A stretch of DNA of 64,000 nt from Candidatus Saccharimonadota bacterium (GTDB lineage: Bacteria > Patescibacteriota > Saccharimonadia > Saccharimonadales > Saccharimonadaceae), in contig JAFWNJ010000011.1 in NCBI GenBank assembly GCA_017510425.1, forward strand, positions 1-64,000, read 5' to 3'. Of the stretch, positions 35,841 to 45,395 are shown piece after piece (position 1 is the first letter of the stretch; each line of letters begins with the position of its first letter). A model generated the notes under the pieces. The model worked only from the letters and a program-made list of their open reading frames with translations, was not told the origin of the DNA and searched no databases. The translations under genes and the position numbers were made by a program.

Positions 35841-35957
35841 AGCAGTACCTCCTTTATTTTTTTTGCCAATAAAAGCCACTGGCAAGAATAATTATACCAT
35901 ATCTCTTAGAAAAAATCAATAGCCACAATCATTGCCGTACGATTTGGTATCATAATC

Positions 35958-38900
35958 TCAAGCTATCGCCAGCAATAACTTGATGAAATCTTTAATCTCT
36001 TTAATACCAGCTGTTTTATTGGGCGGGATGAATATTCTCTTGTCATCTAAAAACTGAAGAGAAGATACCAAACCATAGACAGCTTTCATTAGTGATAATA
36101 GTTCCGCTTCGTCTTTATCATTAAAATCATATACCTTATCATAGACTTCGCCATCTTTATCTGGCACAACAAAGAGAATGTGTGCACGGGCCACCTGGTA
36201 TTTTCGATAAGTCGGCGAATTATTTAATAACAGTTTATAAAACAAAAGCTGCAGCATATATTTATATAACGTCTTATGTGATTGCCATTTGTCCTTATGA
36301 TAGTCAGCCGTCTTATAATCATAAATCTCGAGAGTTTTATCTTTCTCATTAATCAGTAAATGATCAATCTTACCAGTTAGCGGAACCCCATCTAAGACAA
36401 TTCTTTCCGGTCCCAAATCAACTTCGGCCTTACCCTGTCGTAAAATATCACCAAATTCTTTTAACGAAACAGCGAGATCACCTGGACCTTTTTCGCGCAG
36501 TTTCTCCTTAATCTCGGATGAGATATTACGCTGTTCAAGCTCAGATAAGAAATACGAAATGGCTTCCTCATCCGAAATTAGCTGATTAGTCACACGTTCG
36601 AAGGTCTTATGAACCAAATTACCAAAAGCCAGTGACTCATCTTCAGGTCCAGACGGCACGTGCAAAATTTCTCTCTTGAAAAACTCCTGCGGTCCAGCAT
36701 AGGCAATATCAATAAAAGTAGTAAGTGATGTCGGCGACATCCGATAACGAGAAATCTGGTCTTTATATAGTAAACGCAAATCCGGTGCATATTCAACATA
36801 TGGAGATAGCCAATTCTTTAGATTCTGCTCAGTAATTTTAGTCGAGTCCTGTTCGTAATGGCAAATCACCTGCCCAGATGGCAAGAACGGCGAAATCACC
36901 TTATCGCCTTCCACATATTCATTAAGATATTCCAATCTATCAGGGCTTTTACCATTGAAATCAGCCAGTGAGTTAGTAATATAGATTGATTTCTTCGCAC
37001 GGGTCAGGGCTACATATAGAATCCGCAATTTTTCTCCGTCGGTCGTGCCAGTATGACGAATATGTAGAAGATTTTTCGGCAAAGAAAGCGTACTATTATT
37101 GCCCTTGCCTTTACCCCATGCACTGTGGTCAGCCGAGATAATAAAAACATATTGAAATTCCAGACCCTTAGCTTTATGCGCAGTCAAAATTTGAACCGCA
37201 TCCTCAGATTCTTTATAAGGCGAAGTGGTATTTAAAGCCATGCTCGCATTCTCATAATCCGAAATCATTTCAATCAAATCATCTAGCATAAGCCGCTTAT
37301 CACCAAAATGCTTATTTAGTTTACCGCGCAAACTAGCCAAATTCTCATACAAAGCATACGATTCATATTCACCCTGACTTGTATAGTACGAAAGATACGG
37401 CGAACGATAGTCATTAATAGGCGAAGCGCCAATCACATAATCTATAAAAATTTCTAAAGGCTCCGTAAAGGACAGCGCAACCAGATTCGCCAAAAACTCA
37501 GCAAAAGATTTAATCTGTTCGTTCTGCGACGTTGAAAGACAATCGAAAATGGATTTCTTTTCAACGCGAGCTAAGTCAACTATCTTTAATACTTCGACCA
37601 TCGGCAAGCTAAAGCAAGCATATCCCATAACCTCCATTAAAAGAGCTGCCTCGACTTTACCAATCTTCAGTTGGTACACCAGACGACAAATTGATAACAA
37701 TTGGTGTATGTAAGTGTTTTCAAACAAATTATTCTGCCTCTCAAAAGCTATGTTAATCTCCGAATGGGATTTAAGATAAGGTAGAAGTGGTAAAAAATAC
37801 TTCCCCATATAAGAAATTACCGCAATTTCGTGTTGCGATACGCCATCATTGATAAGTTCAGCGATTTTATTTGCCACAAAGCTAAATTCCATGTCCGAGG
37901 ATTTAAATTCGTGTCGGAAAATCTGAGAGGCATCCGGGTTTGGTTGATGAGCGAATAACTCCTTATCTGCAAATCTATCCGGAGCCTGATTAATAATCTC
38001 ACGCGAGAAATCCAGAATCTCTTGGGTACTACGATAGTTCTCGACCAAGGGTATCACTTCGGCCGAATAATGGTTTTGAAAATCTAATAGATTTGTCGAC
38101 AAAGCCCCTTGAAACTCATAAATCGCTTGATCATCATCACCAACCGCCATAATATTTGGCTTTTCATAATCAGTTAGCTTCTTAATAATCATAAACTGTG
38201 AAGGATTGGTATCCTGAAACTCATCAAGCATAATATACTGATAGCGCTCCGACAAAGTCAGCCTGAATCCTTTATCGTCCGTCAAGACTTTCACCGCCTC
38301 CTGAATCATATCATCAAAATCATATAAACCATTTTGTAGCAAGTACTCATTATATTTCGACATCACATTAGCAAGGCTTAGTAGCTTCTTATTCGCAACC
38401 CTATCCTTCAATCTATAATTACCCTTAGCATCAAGCTCAAAATGATCATTCCGCCATTTCGTAAGAGAAGTGATCTTCTCAGTAGATTCGGCTTGAATAA
38501 TAGCCTCCTTTAGAGAGCGCGCCAACTCACCGATTGAACGTTCAACCGTCGGAAGAATCGGCTGCACTTCAATGTACTTTGACAAAATCTCAAAAATAGG
38601 CTGATAAGCATTCTCGAGGGATTCCTTGAACTTCCTGGCGACTACGTTTTTTAATAACGGTGATATAGCCTCAGATAAGACTTTAGAATCTTCAATGTTG
38701 GTATCAGCGATTAATTTTAAATCGGCATCCGAAAGCCCCGCCGACTTAGCGGATGAAATCACCTCGATGATATTCTTTACGCTGTCACCACGTAGAATAT
38801 CAGTCCCCGACAGACTATCCTGAATTGTATTAACAATTTTATATTGTGTCACTTCATCAATTGCCGAATCGAGATGTCTATCATAATTCTCACTATAATT

Positions 38901-39185
38901 CCTATATTGCACCAGAATATCCGTACCAAAAGCATGATAAGTCCCAATATTAACCTTCATCGCATCGGCGCCAATAATGGTTTTAAGACGTTCGCGCATA
39001 TTAGAGGCACCAGTCTCAGTAAAAGTCAAACATAGGATATTTTCTGGGTTAGTATCAGTATTCTTTAATATATAAGCCACCTTTTCGGACAAAAGTTGAG
39101 TCTTCCCCGTACCCGGACCAGCCAGTACAAGCAAAGGCCCATCTAGATACTCCACGGCTTTCTTCTGATTAGCATTAAGCCCCAT
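35958..39185 (-). CDS. UvrD/PcrA-type helicase with C-terminal PD-(D/E)XK nuclease
   Basis: A 1075-aa superfamily 1A helicase-nuclease. Helicase motifs: Walker A LAGPGTGKT near residue 26, LDEFQDTNPSQF near 325, GDDDQAIYEFQGA near 352, ILTAHKAKGLEFQYVFI near 665, LYVALTRAKKSIY near 722. The C-terminal 230 residues form a PD-(D/E)XK nuclease: GKIDHLLI, LEIYDYKTADYHKDKW and a following QLLFYKLLL helix, as in RecB/AddB C-terminal domains. Likely a DNA double-strand-break resection enzyme, standing in for RecBCD/AddAB. The start at MGLNANQKK is supported by AGGGAG 8 nt upstream and leaves 14 nt to the gpsA stop, so it is co-transcribed with gpsA. Confidence 0.85.
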   Translation of the reverse strand: MGLNANQKKAVEYLDGPLLVLAGPGTGKTQLLSEKVAYILKNTDTNPENILCLTFTETGASNMRERLKTIIGADAMKVNIGTYHAFGTDILVQYRNYSENYDRHLDSAIDEVTQYKIVNTIQDSLSGTDILRGDSVKNIIEVISSAKSAGLSDADLKLIADTNIEDSKVLSEAISPLLKNVVARKFKESLENAYQPIFEILSKYIEVQPILPTVERSIGELARSLKEAIIQAESTEKITSLTKWRNDHFELDAKGNYRLKDRVANKKLLSLANVMSKYNEYLLQNGLYDFDDMIQEAVKVLTDDKGFRLTLSERYQYIMLDEFQDTNPSQFMIIKKLTDYEKPNIMAVGDDDQAIYEFQGALSTNLLDFQNHYSAEVIPLVENYRSTQEILDFSREIINQAPDRFADKELFAHQPNPDASQIFRHEFKSSDMEFSFVANKIAELINDGVSQHEIAVISYMGKYFLPLLPYLKSHSEINIAFERQNNLFENTYIHQLLSICRLVYQLKIGKVEAALLMEVMGYACFSLPMVEVLKIVDLARVEKKSIFDCLSTSQNEQIKSFAEFLANLVALSFTEPLEIFIDYVIGASPINDYRSPYLSYYTSQGEYESYALYENLASLRGKLNKHFGDKRLMLDDLIEMISDYENASMALNTTSPYKESEDAVQILTAHKAKGLEFQYVFIISADHSAWGKGKGNNSTLSLPKNLLHIRHTGTTDGEKLRILYVALTRAKKSIYITNSLADFNGKSPDRLEYLNEYVEGDKVISPFLPSGQVICHYEQDSTKITEQNLKNWLSPYVEYAPDLRLLYKDQISRYRMSPTSLTTFIDIAYAGPQEFFKREILHVPSGPEDESLAFGNLVHKTFERVTNQLISDEEAISYFLSELEQRNISSEIKEKLREKGPGDLAVSLKEFGDILRQGKAEVDLGPERIVLDGVPLTGKIDHLLINEKDKTLEIYDYKTADYHKDKWQSHKTLYKYMLQLLFYKLLLNNSPTYRKYQVARAHILFVVPDKDGEVYDKVYDFNDKDEAELLSLMKAVYGLVSSLQFLDDKRIFIPPNKTAGIKEIKDFIKLLLAIA

Positions 39186-39199
39186 AATTCTCCCTTCTA

Positions 39200-39979
39200 T
39201 TAAAACCAAGTTGAAAAAGTCTTAAGAATAGTGTTTAAGATTACTGCCTCACTAGGCACTTCAATCTCGTGATTTAAAATCTTCTTAATAGCCGATAAAC
39301 CTTCCACGGTCTTCTCTGGCTGATAAGTCAAATCGGTTCGATATTTATCGCCGAACTCATAATTTCGTGACGGATAGCCACAAGTTAACTTAAGGTCACC
39401 AATCCCACAGTAAAGCCCTACCGTCTCGCCGTCTGCACCATTTGACTTAAGAACAGCTCGCATTTCGTTTGAAACATCACGAATATACTCATTCCAATCG
39501 GCTGAACCCCGCGCTAAACCCAATATCCCAGCCTGAATCGCATAAACATTCTTTAGTGAACCGCACATTAAAACACCATTTTCATCATCGGTATAATCTG
39601 AGAAAACATAATTAGCCCGAAATAGCTCGACTAGTCGCTTGTCCGTAAAGGTAAAATAAGTATCCTTCTGCGCCTTTATGTCATCTGCAAATCCAGGCCC
39701 AGACAGAACCATATAGTCTTTAAAGCTATCGAAGGTTTTAGCAGATAATATTCCCTTCGTCGCAACAATCAAAGGAATGTTCTTAGGTAAATGTGGTAGC
39801 ACATACGGAACCGCCCTCGATGGCACCGCAAGCAGAATATAATCAGAATCGCCAACTACATCATAAAGGCGCTCCTCCTTCGTGCGCGAATCATAATAAT
39901 CAATGTCGCAACCATTATTAGCTAATATTCCTCCGAGTGCCGTCCCAAACGCCCCCGCACCAATAATCGCAATTTTCAT
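39200..39979 (-). CDS. gpsA: Glycerol-3-phosphate dehydrogenase [NAD(P)+], short form
   Basis: Reduces dihydroxyacetone phosphate to glycerol-3-phosphate for lipid head-group synthesis. IAIIGAGAFGTALGG at the N-terminus is the Rossmann GxGxxG loop, VATKGI near 68 and VLSGPGFADDI near 90 are GpsA motifs, GSLKNVYAIQAG near 142 carries the catalytic lysine, and KTVEGLSA near 225 the C-terminal substrate site. At 259 aa it is about 70 residues shorter than usual, mainly by loop deletions. The start is MKIAIIG, 7 nt after TATAAT; the hydrophobic 28-residue extension upstream overlaps the divergent nifU promoter and is rejected. Confidence 0.85.
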   Translation of the reverse strand: MKIAIIGAGAFGTALGGILANNGCDIDYYDSRTKEERLYDVVGDSDYILLAVPSRAVPYVLPHLPKNIPLIVATKGILSAKTFDSFKDYMVLSGPGFADDIKAQKDTYFTFTDKRLVELFRANYVFSDYTDDENGVLMCGSLKNVYAIQAGILGLARGSADWNEYIRDVSNEMRAVLKSNGADGETVGLYCGIGDLKLTCGYPSRNYEFGDKYRTDLTYQPEKTVEGLSAIKKILNHEIEVPSEAVILNTILKTFSTWF

Positions 39980-40012
39980 AAAGACTATTATACACCATGT
40001 TATAATAATAAT
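39980..40012. promoter_or_regulatory. Minimal divergent leaderless promoter, gpsA and nifU
   Basis: Only 33 bp separate the two ATGs. A minus-strand TATAAT (complement at 39987-39992) is 7 nt from the gpsA ATG; a plus-strand TATAAT (40001-40006) is 6 nt from the nifU ATG. The -35 region of each promoter must lie within the other gene. Confidence 0.85.
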
Positions 40013-40417
40013 ATGCAAAAAGAAGGCCAAGACTGGGTTTATACAGATATAGTTAAAGATCATTTTTTGAATCCGCGCAACTTCCTAATGGGCGATGAAT
40101 CACAGTTTAAATACGATGCCTGCGGGCTTGTCGGTAATCCCATTTGTGGCGATCAGATGAAAATGTACATCAAGGTTAAAGACGGCCGCATTATCGACAT
40201 CCGTTGGAAAACCTACGGCTGCGCTTCCGCCATCGCCTCTACCTCAGCCTTATCTGAACTCGCAAAAGGCAAAACCCTAGACGAGGCCCTCAAAATCACT
40301 GCTAAAGATATCGACGATTATCTAGGCAATTTACCCAAGCATAAGTTTCACTGTTCTGTACTAGGCCACGAAGCTCTTGCCGATGCCATCTCAAACTATC
40401 GTGCTAAGACCCTGTAA
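40013..40417 (+). CDS. nifU: Fe-S cluster scaffold protein, NifU/IscU family
   Basis: A 134-aa scaffold on which Fe-S clusters are built from sulfur delivered by the cysteine desulfurase. The three conserved cysteines lie in VGNPICGD (near residue 42), KTYGCASAIAS (near 68) and HCSVLG (near 108). Leaderless. It converges on the desulfurase gene with a 27-nt overlap of the 3' ends, so the two partner genes are adjacent but transcribed towards each other. The likely clients in this window include NrdG. Confidence 0.9.
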   Translation: MQKEGQDWVYTDIVKDHFLNPRNFLMGDESQFKYDACGLVGNPICGDQMKMYIKVKDGRIIDIRWKTYGCASAIASTSALSELAKGKTLDEALKITAKDIDDYLGNLPKHKFHCSVLGHEALADAISNYRAKTL

Positions 40418-41530
40418 TCTTTTCACAATTCCCGGCAATACTCGCATTACCGCTTCGACATCACCCATAGTATTACCTAAACCAAACGAGAATCTAATCG
40501 ATGAGTGAGCAACCTCCGCATCACCAGTCTTCGCCATTAATACGTGTGAAGGCCTAGTATCTCCTGCCGCACAGGCAGAGCCAGTGGAGACAATAATCCC
40601 TTCGTTATCAAGATATAGCTGAATCGATTCCCCCTCGGCAGCTTTGAAAGAAACATTTAGGATATTTGGCAAAGATTTGCCCTTAGTTAAATCAGTATTT
40701 AAGGAACTGCCGGGAATCTCAGATAAAATCCGCTTCGCTAGAGTATCCCTAAGAGAGCGAACAAGAGTATCATATTTTTTGAAATTCCGAGTGTTTACAG
40801 AACATCGCAAAGCTTCACGAAAACCAATTATCCCGACCGTATTGTATGTGCCACCCCTACGGCCAGATTCTTGATTACCGCCAATCATGAAAGGCTTAAA
40901 TGGTACGCCTTTCTTTACATAAAAAGCACCTACCCCGACCGGACCACCAATTTTGTGAGCGCTAAAAGTGGCATAATCAAGCCCTAGTTGTTTTACATTG
41001 AACGGAATTTTTCCTAATACTTGAGTAAGATCAGAATGTACATATGCACCACGCCTATCTGTAACCAAATCACGCCTAAAACGGTCCTTCATCTTAAAAA
41101 GGTCAGAAGAAGCATCGCACTTTATTTTAGAAGCCTGAGAAACAATTCTCGCCAAATCCAGAATATCCCCAGTTTCATTATTGGCTAACATATACGAATA
41201 CAATTTGGGCAACTTGTTGCCTTTACAAATATTAGCCGTCTCGATAATCGAATGGTGTTCCATCTCAGATGTTTCAATCTGACAACCATCAAAAACTCTC
41301 ATAATAGTATTATTGCTTTCGGTTGAACCAGAAGTAAAAACAATTTCCTCAGGGTCTGCTCCAATGCATTTAGCCAGAAGCTCCCGACATGCTTCAATTT
41401 CATTCAGTGACAAATGCCCAGGCGTATGAAGAGCTGAAGCATTGCCAAAAAAATTTGACTGAGCTTCCGACATCGCTCTAGTTACCTCGGGTAGAATAGG
41501 GGTAGTAGCTGCATAATCCAAATATATCAT
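40391..41530 (-). CDS. iscS: Cysteine desulfurase (NifS/IscS family)
   Basis: A 379-aa PLP enzyme that takes sulfur from cysteine. MIYLDYAATTP is the N-terminal signature, TSGSTESNN near residue 66 and EMEHHSI near 90 bind PLP, SAHKIGGP near 190 has the PLP lysine, and STGSACAAG near 315 the persulfide cysteine. Between the family segments ARIVSQASK and AYVHSDLTQ there is an extra stretch of about 20 residues rich in D, F and R that most IscS proteins lack. Leaderless (TATAAT 6 nt before ATG). Convergent with nifU. Confidence 0.9.
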   Translation of the reverse strand: MIYLDYAATTPILPEVTRAMSEAQSNFFGNASALHTPGHLSLNEIEACRELLAKCIGADPEEIVFTSGSTESNNTIMRVFDGCQIETSEMEHHSIIETANICKGNKLPKLYSYMLANNETGDILDLARIVSQASKIKCDASSDLFKMKDRFRRDLVTDRRGAYVHSDLTQVLGKIPFNVKQLGLDYATFSAHKIGGPVGVGAFYVKKGVPFKPFMIGGNQESGRRGGTYNTVGIIGFREALRCSVNTRNFKKYDTLVRSLRDTLAKRILSEIPGSSLNTDLTKGKSLPNILNVSFKAAEGESIQLYLDNEGIIVSTGSACAAGDTRPSHVLMAKTGDAEVAHSSIRFSFGLGNTMGDVEAVMRVLPGIVKRLQGLSTIV

Positions 41531-41592
41531 AGCTACATTATACGCTAAAAAGACTTGTCATTGCTAATAAAAGCTGATAAGATGAAAGTATT

Positions 41593-42447
41593 ATGGAAAA
41601 TACTTTTACTATTATGCCAATGAGCCAGCAAGTCAACCTGACTCCCGGCGAAACCTACACCGGCACAATCACTATCGTAAATCCAGTTGACGCCACACAA
41701 GATTTTCATTACAAGATGTCAATCTCGCCGTATAGCGTAATTGGACAAGATTACACTGCCGACCTTAAAACCGTCACTGGCAGGAACGAGATTACTAATT
41801 GGATCACAATCGAAGAGCCAACCGGAGTCGTAAAACCAAATGAATCTAAGAAAATTCAATACACTATTAAGACTCCGTCCAACGCAGCCGCAGGCGGCCA
41901 ATATGCCGCAATTACCGTATCAAGCAACAATGATACCGTACAAAGCGGCGGTGTAGCCGTTAATAATGTCTTCGAGATGGCCAGTCTTATCTACGCCAAC
42001 GTATCTGGCGATATCGTTCGTGAAGGCAACATCCTTGAAAATAACATTCCTGGCTTTGTCGCAGTGCCGCCAATCGAAGTATCAGCATTGCTTGAAAACA
42101 AAGGCAATATCCACGAATCCGCCACGGTAGTTCTAAACGTCACCAATTTCTTTACCGGCGAAGTCATCTTCCCAAAGAGTGAAGATAATAACGAATTCAA
42201 TGAATTGGTCATGCCAGAAACTACCTACCTAGCAACGAGAAACATCACCAATCTCCCATCACTCGGAGTAGTAAAAGTCAAACAAACTATCTATTTCAAC
42301 GGCAAATCATCTGTCGAAGAAAGAGATGTCATCATCTGCCCAATTTGGTTCCTCCTACTTGTGATTGCCTGTATTGCCGGGATCGTTGGGTTCATCGTCA
42401 TGAGAATTAAGAAACACAAGAAAAAGAACGATTTGTCGTCAATGTAA
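41593..42447 (+). CDS. DUF916-like beta-sandwich protein with C-terminal membrane anchor
   Basis: A 284-aa protein resembling the WxL-protein cell-surface DUF916 domain: MSQQVNLTPGETYTGTITIV, then GVVKPNESKKIQYTIKTPSN and GGQYAAITVSS. The C-terminus has one hydrophobic helix (WFLLLVIACIAGIVGFIVM, about 251-269) and a lysine-rich tail, the usual anchor of a surface protein. There is no signal peptide, and a stop codon lies 15 nt upstream in frame, so the start cannot be moved far. Either export uses a non-standard route or the protein is tail-anchored with its domain inside. GATAAG precedes the ATG. Confidence 0.65.
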   Translation: MENTFTIMPMSQQVNLTPGETYTGTITIVNPVDATQDFHYKMSISPYSVIGQDYTADLKTVTGRNEITNWITIEEPTGVVKPNESKKIQYTIKTPSNAAAGGQYAAITVSSNNDTVQSGGVAVNNVFEMASLIYANVSGDIVREGNILENNIPGFVAVPPIEVSALLENKGNIHESATVVLNVTNFFTGEVIFPKSEDNNEFNELVMPETTYLATRNITNLPSLGVVKVKQTIYFNGKSSVEERDVIICPIWFLLLVIACIAGIVGFIVMRIKKHKKKNDLSSM

Positions 42448-42458
42448 CACCATAAACC

Positions 42459-42491
42459 AATAAAGCCATCTCGAGAAGATGGCTTTATTTT
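42459..42491. terminator. Bidirectional terminator
   Basis: AATAAAGCCATCT (42459-42471) and AGATGGCTTTATT (42477-42489) form a 13-bp perfect stem with A and T flanks on both sides. It serves the convergent 41593 and nrdG transcripts. Confidence 0.9.
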
Positions 42492-42523
42492 GTTGAATTA
42501 CAAGGATAAAATAGCAAGTGGCA

Positions 42524-43072
42524 CTACTCTATAGAAAGTATTTTGCCAGTACCAACTTTAAGTCTTAATAGTCTCTGATTGCTAGAGCCTCTAAATCTTA
42601 GACTCAGGTCTCGCTGCTTCAAGATAAAAGGGCCGTCAATCAAGGCATCCAAGGACTTCACAAAATCCCAAGGTTCTTTACCATACTCTTTAATTACCTC
42701 ATAAGTAAAGCCCGAAAAACTCCAAACATCCCAACCAAATTCTTTCCTAACGTAATCTGCAATAGTCTTGCAAGCCTTTGCTTGAACCATTGGTTCGCCG
42801 CCACAGAAAGTCAAACCAGTCTGACCCTTAAAAGTCGATAGTTGATCCAGGACATCCTGAATCGGGACCAGAATGCCAGTACAATAATCCCAAGTCTCGG
42901 GGTTCTGACAGCCTGGGCAATGATTAGGACACCCCTGAGTCCAGACCACTGCTCGAAGCCCATCGCCATTGACAATATTATCCCTTTCCAGGGGACCGGA
43001 GAGGCGTATCATCCCCTCCGGCACTTCCACTTGCTGAGAAATCTTTTTTAACGATAATTTATGATAATCCAT
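42524..43072 (-). CDS. nrdG: Anaerobic ribonucleotide reductase activating protein
   Basis: A 182-aa radical SAM enzyme that generates the glycyl radical on NrdD. WTQGCPNHCPGCQNPETWD near residue 45 contains the Cx3Cx2C cluster site in its NrdG form (spacing seen: C-PNH-C-PG-C), and FCGGEPMVQ near 90 is the GGEP SAM-binding motif. It starts 33 nt after the nrdD stop, so the two form an operon. Together they make deoxynucleotides without oxygen. Confidence 0.9.
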   Translation of the reverse strand: MDYHKLSLKKISQQVEVPEGMIRLSGPLERDNIVNGDGLRAVVWTQGCPNHCPGCQNPETWDYCTGILVPIQDVLDQLSTFKGQTGLTFCGGEPMVQAKACKTIADYVRKEFGWDVWSFSGFTYEVIKEYGKEPWDFVKSLDALIDGPFILKQRDLSLRFRGSSNQRLLRLKVGTGKILSIE

Positions 43073-43105
43073 ATAAGCTCCGTACCCAAGAAATACTACT
43101 TCGTA

Positions 43106-45304
43106 CTATTTAGTTCCCTTCGCGCAATTACAAACTTTCTCAAAAGGCAAATCACCCTCTAGCCGTCCACAATGCGGACACCTATCGCCCGTAATCACGC
43201 CAGAAAATCCACAAACCGGATCACGGTCCACTGGATGATTGACAGAACCATAACCAATTCCCGAATCGTGCATTTTACGAATCACAGCCTCAAATGCCGC
43301 AATGTTCTGAGACGGATCACCATCTAATTCGATGTAAGTAATATGACCCGCATTGCAAAGTGCGTGATAAGGCGCTTCAATATCAATCTTCTCAAAAGCC
43401 GAGATTGGATAATAGACCGGAACATGGAACGAATTGGTATAAAATTCCCTATCAGTTACACCAGGAATCTTACCGAATTCTTTTCGATCAATCTTGGTAA
43501 AGCGCCCCGCGATACCTTCAGCTGGAGTAGCGAGTAACGAGAAATTCAATTTGTACTTCTTACAATACTCATCACATTTTTCTCGCATATGCGAAATAAT
43601 ATCCAGCCCTAGGTCTCTAGCATCTTCATCCTCACCGTGGTGCTTACCAACCATCGCAACTAATGTCTCCGCAAGACCAATGAAGCCAATTGACAAAGTA
43701 CCGTGTTTTATCACATCGCGCAGTGTGTCATTAGGTCCGAGCTTCTCACTGCCAAACCAGTTCCCCTGCCCCATCAAGAACGGGAAATTTCGGACATGTT
43801 GATTCGCCTGAAATTCAAAGCGCTCAAGCAACTCATCCTTTACAAGATCCATCTTCTCATCAAGTTCGCGGTAGAATCCTTCCCAGTCCGCTTCTTTACG
43901 CTCACCCAGACAAATTCCGTGCTTTATACCAATTCGAACCAAATTAATCGTCGTAAACGACAGATTACCTCTACCAGTTACAATGCCATCCGATTCCGGA
44001 AATACCGAAGCGAAAACACGTGTCCGGCAACCCATGGTCGCAATCTCAGTACGATAATCACCAGGCTTATAGTACTTCAAGTTATAAGGCGCATCAATAA
44101 AGCAGAAATTTGGGAACAGTCTCTTAGCCGATACTTCCATAGACTTCTTAAACAAATCGTAGTTTGGATCATCGGGTTCGTAATTGATACCAGATTTTAC
44201 CTTGAAAATTGAAATCGGGAAAATCGGTGTCTCACCCTTACCTAGACCATTTTCCGTAGCCTCCAGAAGATACTTAGAAACTAATCTACCAGCCGGAGAA
44301 GTGTCAGTACCAAAATTAATCGAAGTGAATGGCACCTGAGCACCAGCCCGCGAGTGCATTGTATTTAGATTATGCACGAAACCTTCCATAGCCTGCAAAG
44401 TTTCCCGCTCTACATCCTCATTTGAAGTTTCAATGATTTCTTTTGGCCATTTAGCTTTCTTCAATTTATCATCATCGCCAAATTCATAAGAATCTTTGAC
44501 TTCAAGATCGAGTTTCTTGCCAGTAAATTTATTATACTTAGCCAAGTTTCGCTTCAAAGCCTTACGGAAAGACTTATTCACGCCGGGCGCCATCGCATAA
44601 TCGAAATTCGGGATTGATTGCCCACCATGTTGCTCATTTTGATTAGCCTGCAACAAAATTGCCGCAAGCGCGCAATAACTACCAATCGAATTAGGAGTGC
44701 GAAGATGTCCGTGTCCCGTATTGAAGCCACCGTTCTCAAACATCACGAAAGGATCACTCTGACAGCAAGTTAGCGTACCTGTAGCATAAAAATCCAGATC
44801 ATGGATATGAATATCACCATTATCATGAGCCGCTGCGATATCAGGACGAAGCAGCAAGCTCTTTGCAAAAACTTTAGAGCCTTCCGCACCGAACTGGAGC
44901 ATTTTACCCATGGCCGAGTTGCCGTCAACATTGGCATTGGAGCGCTTAACATCAGAGTCTTCACTGGCATCTGCATGAGAAATCGTACGATAAATCATCA
45001 TGAGATCAGATTTCGCCTCGCGCCTACGTGAACGCTCTTGCCTATATTGAATATATTCGCGTGCAGTACGCTTAAAAGACGATTCCATCAAGACTTCTTC
45101 GACAATGTCCTGAATCTGCTCGACATTCGGTGTACGTGCGGTAATCTTCTCCTCGGCACGTTTTATTACCTTATCAGCTAGAGCCTTAGCTCTATCGTAT
45201 TTAAATTCACCAGTAGCGAGCCCTGCCTTAGAGATGGCTTCCGCAATCTTCTCGGGATCAAATTTGACAATCTTGCCATCCCTTTTGACTATTCTTTTGA
45301 ACAT
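43106..45304 (-). CDS. nrdD: Anaerobic ribonucleoside-triphosphate reductase, C-terminus short
   Basis: A 732-aa class III ribonucleotide reductase. Residues 1-90 are an ATP-cone (VKRDGKIVKFDPEKIAEAI), followed by the catalytic barrel with DIHIHDLDFYATGTLTCCQ near 195 and FTSINFGTD near 325. The C-terminus has two CxxC-type pairs (DPVCGF, CPHCGR, and VCNC), the zinc site. After LPFEKV, where I expect an RRxTGYL glycyl-radical loop of about 30 residues, the protein ends with CNCAKGTK. No glycyl motif appears in other frames before nrdG. AAGGAGGT lies 6 nt before the ATG of MFKRIV. A long leader with NrdR-like boxes precedes it. Confidence 0.88.
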   Translation of the reverse strand: MFKRIVKRDGKIVKFDPEKIAEAISKAGLATGEFKYDRAKALADKVIKRAEEKITARTPNVEQIQDIVEEVLMESSFKRTAREYIQYRQERSRRREAKSDLMMIYRTISHADASEDSDVKRSNANVDGNSAMGKMLQFGAEGSKVFAKSLLLRPDIAAAHDNGDIHIHDLDFYATGTLTCCQSDPFVMFENGGFNTGHGHLRTPNSIGSYCALAAILLQANQNEQHGGQSIPNFDYAMAPGVNKSFRKALKRNLAKYNKFTGKKLDLEVKDSYEFGDDDKLKKAKWPKEIIETSNEDVERETLQAMEGFVHNLNTMHSRAGAQVPFTSINFGTDTSPAGRLVSKYLLEATENGLGKGETPIFPISIFKVKSGINYEPDDPNYDLFKKSMEVSAKRLFPNFCFIDAPYNLKYYKPGDYRTEIATMGCRTRVFASVFPESDGIVTGRGNLSFTTINLVRIGIKHGICLGERKEADWEGFYRELDEKMDLVKDELLERFEFQANQHVRNFPFLMGQGNWFGSEKLGPNDTLRDVIKHGTLSIGFIGLAETLVAMVGKHHGEDEDARDLGLDIISHMREKCDEYCKKYKLNFSLLATPAEGIAGRFTKIDRKEFGKIPGVTDREFYTNSFHVPVYYPISAFEKIDIEAPYHALCNAGHITYIELDGDPSQNIAAFEAVIRKMHDSGIGYGSVNHPVDRDPVCGFSGVITGDRCPHCGRLEGDLPFEKVCNCAKGTK

Positions 45305-45395
45305 AAAATATACCTCCTTAAACGTATTCTTGTTCAACTTGTTATTAACTATGACCTTATTTTAGGACGACCTTAATGGTAATGCTTCTGTCACC

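Noticed and set aside
43085-43140. A simple frameshift hiding the NrdD glycyl-radical motif
   Set aside because: All three minus-strand frames between the zinc site and nrdG were read; none contains an RxxGY-like sequence, so a single indel would not restore it.
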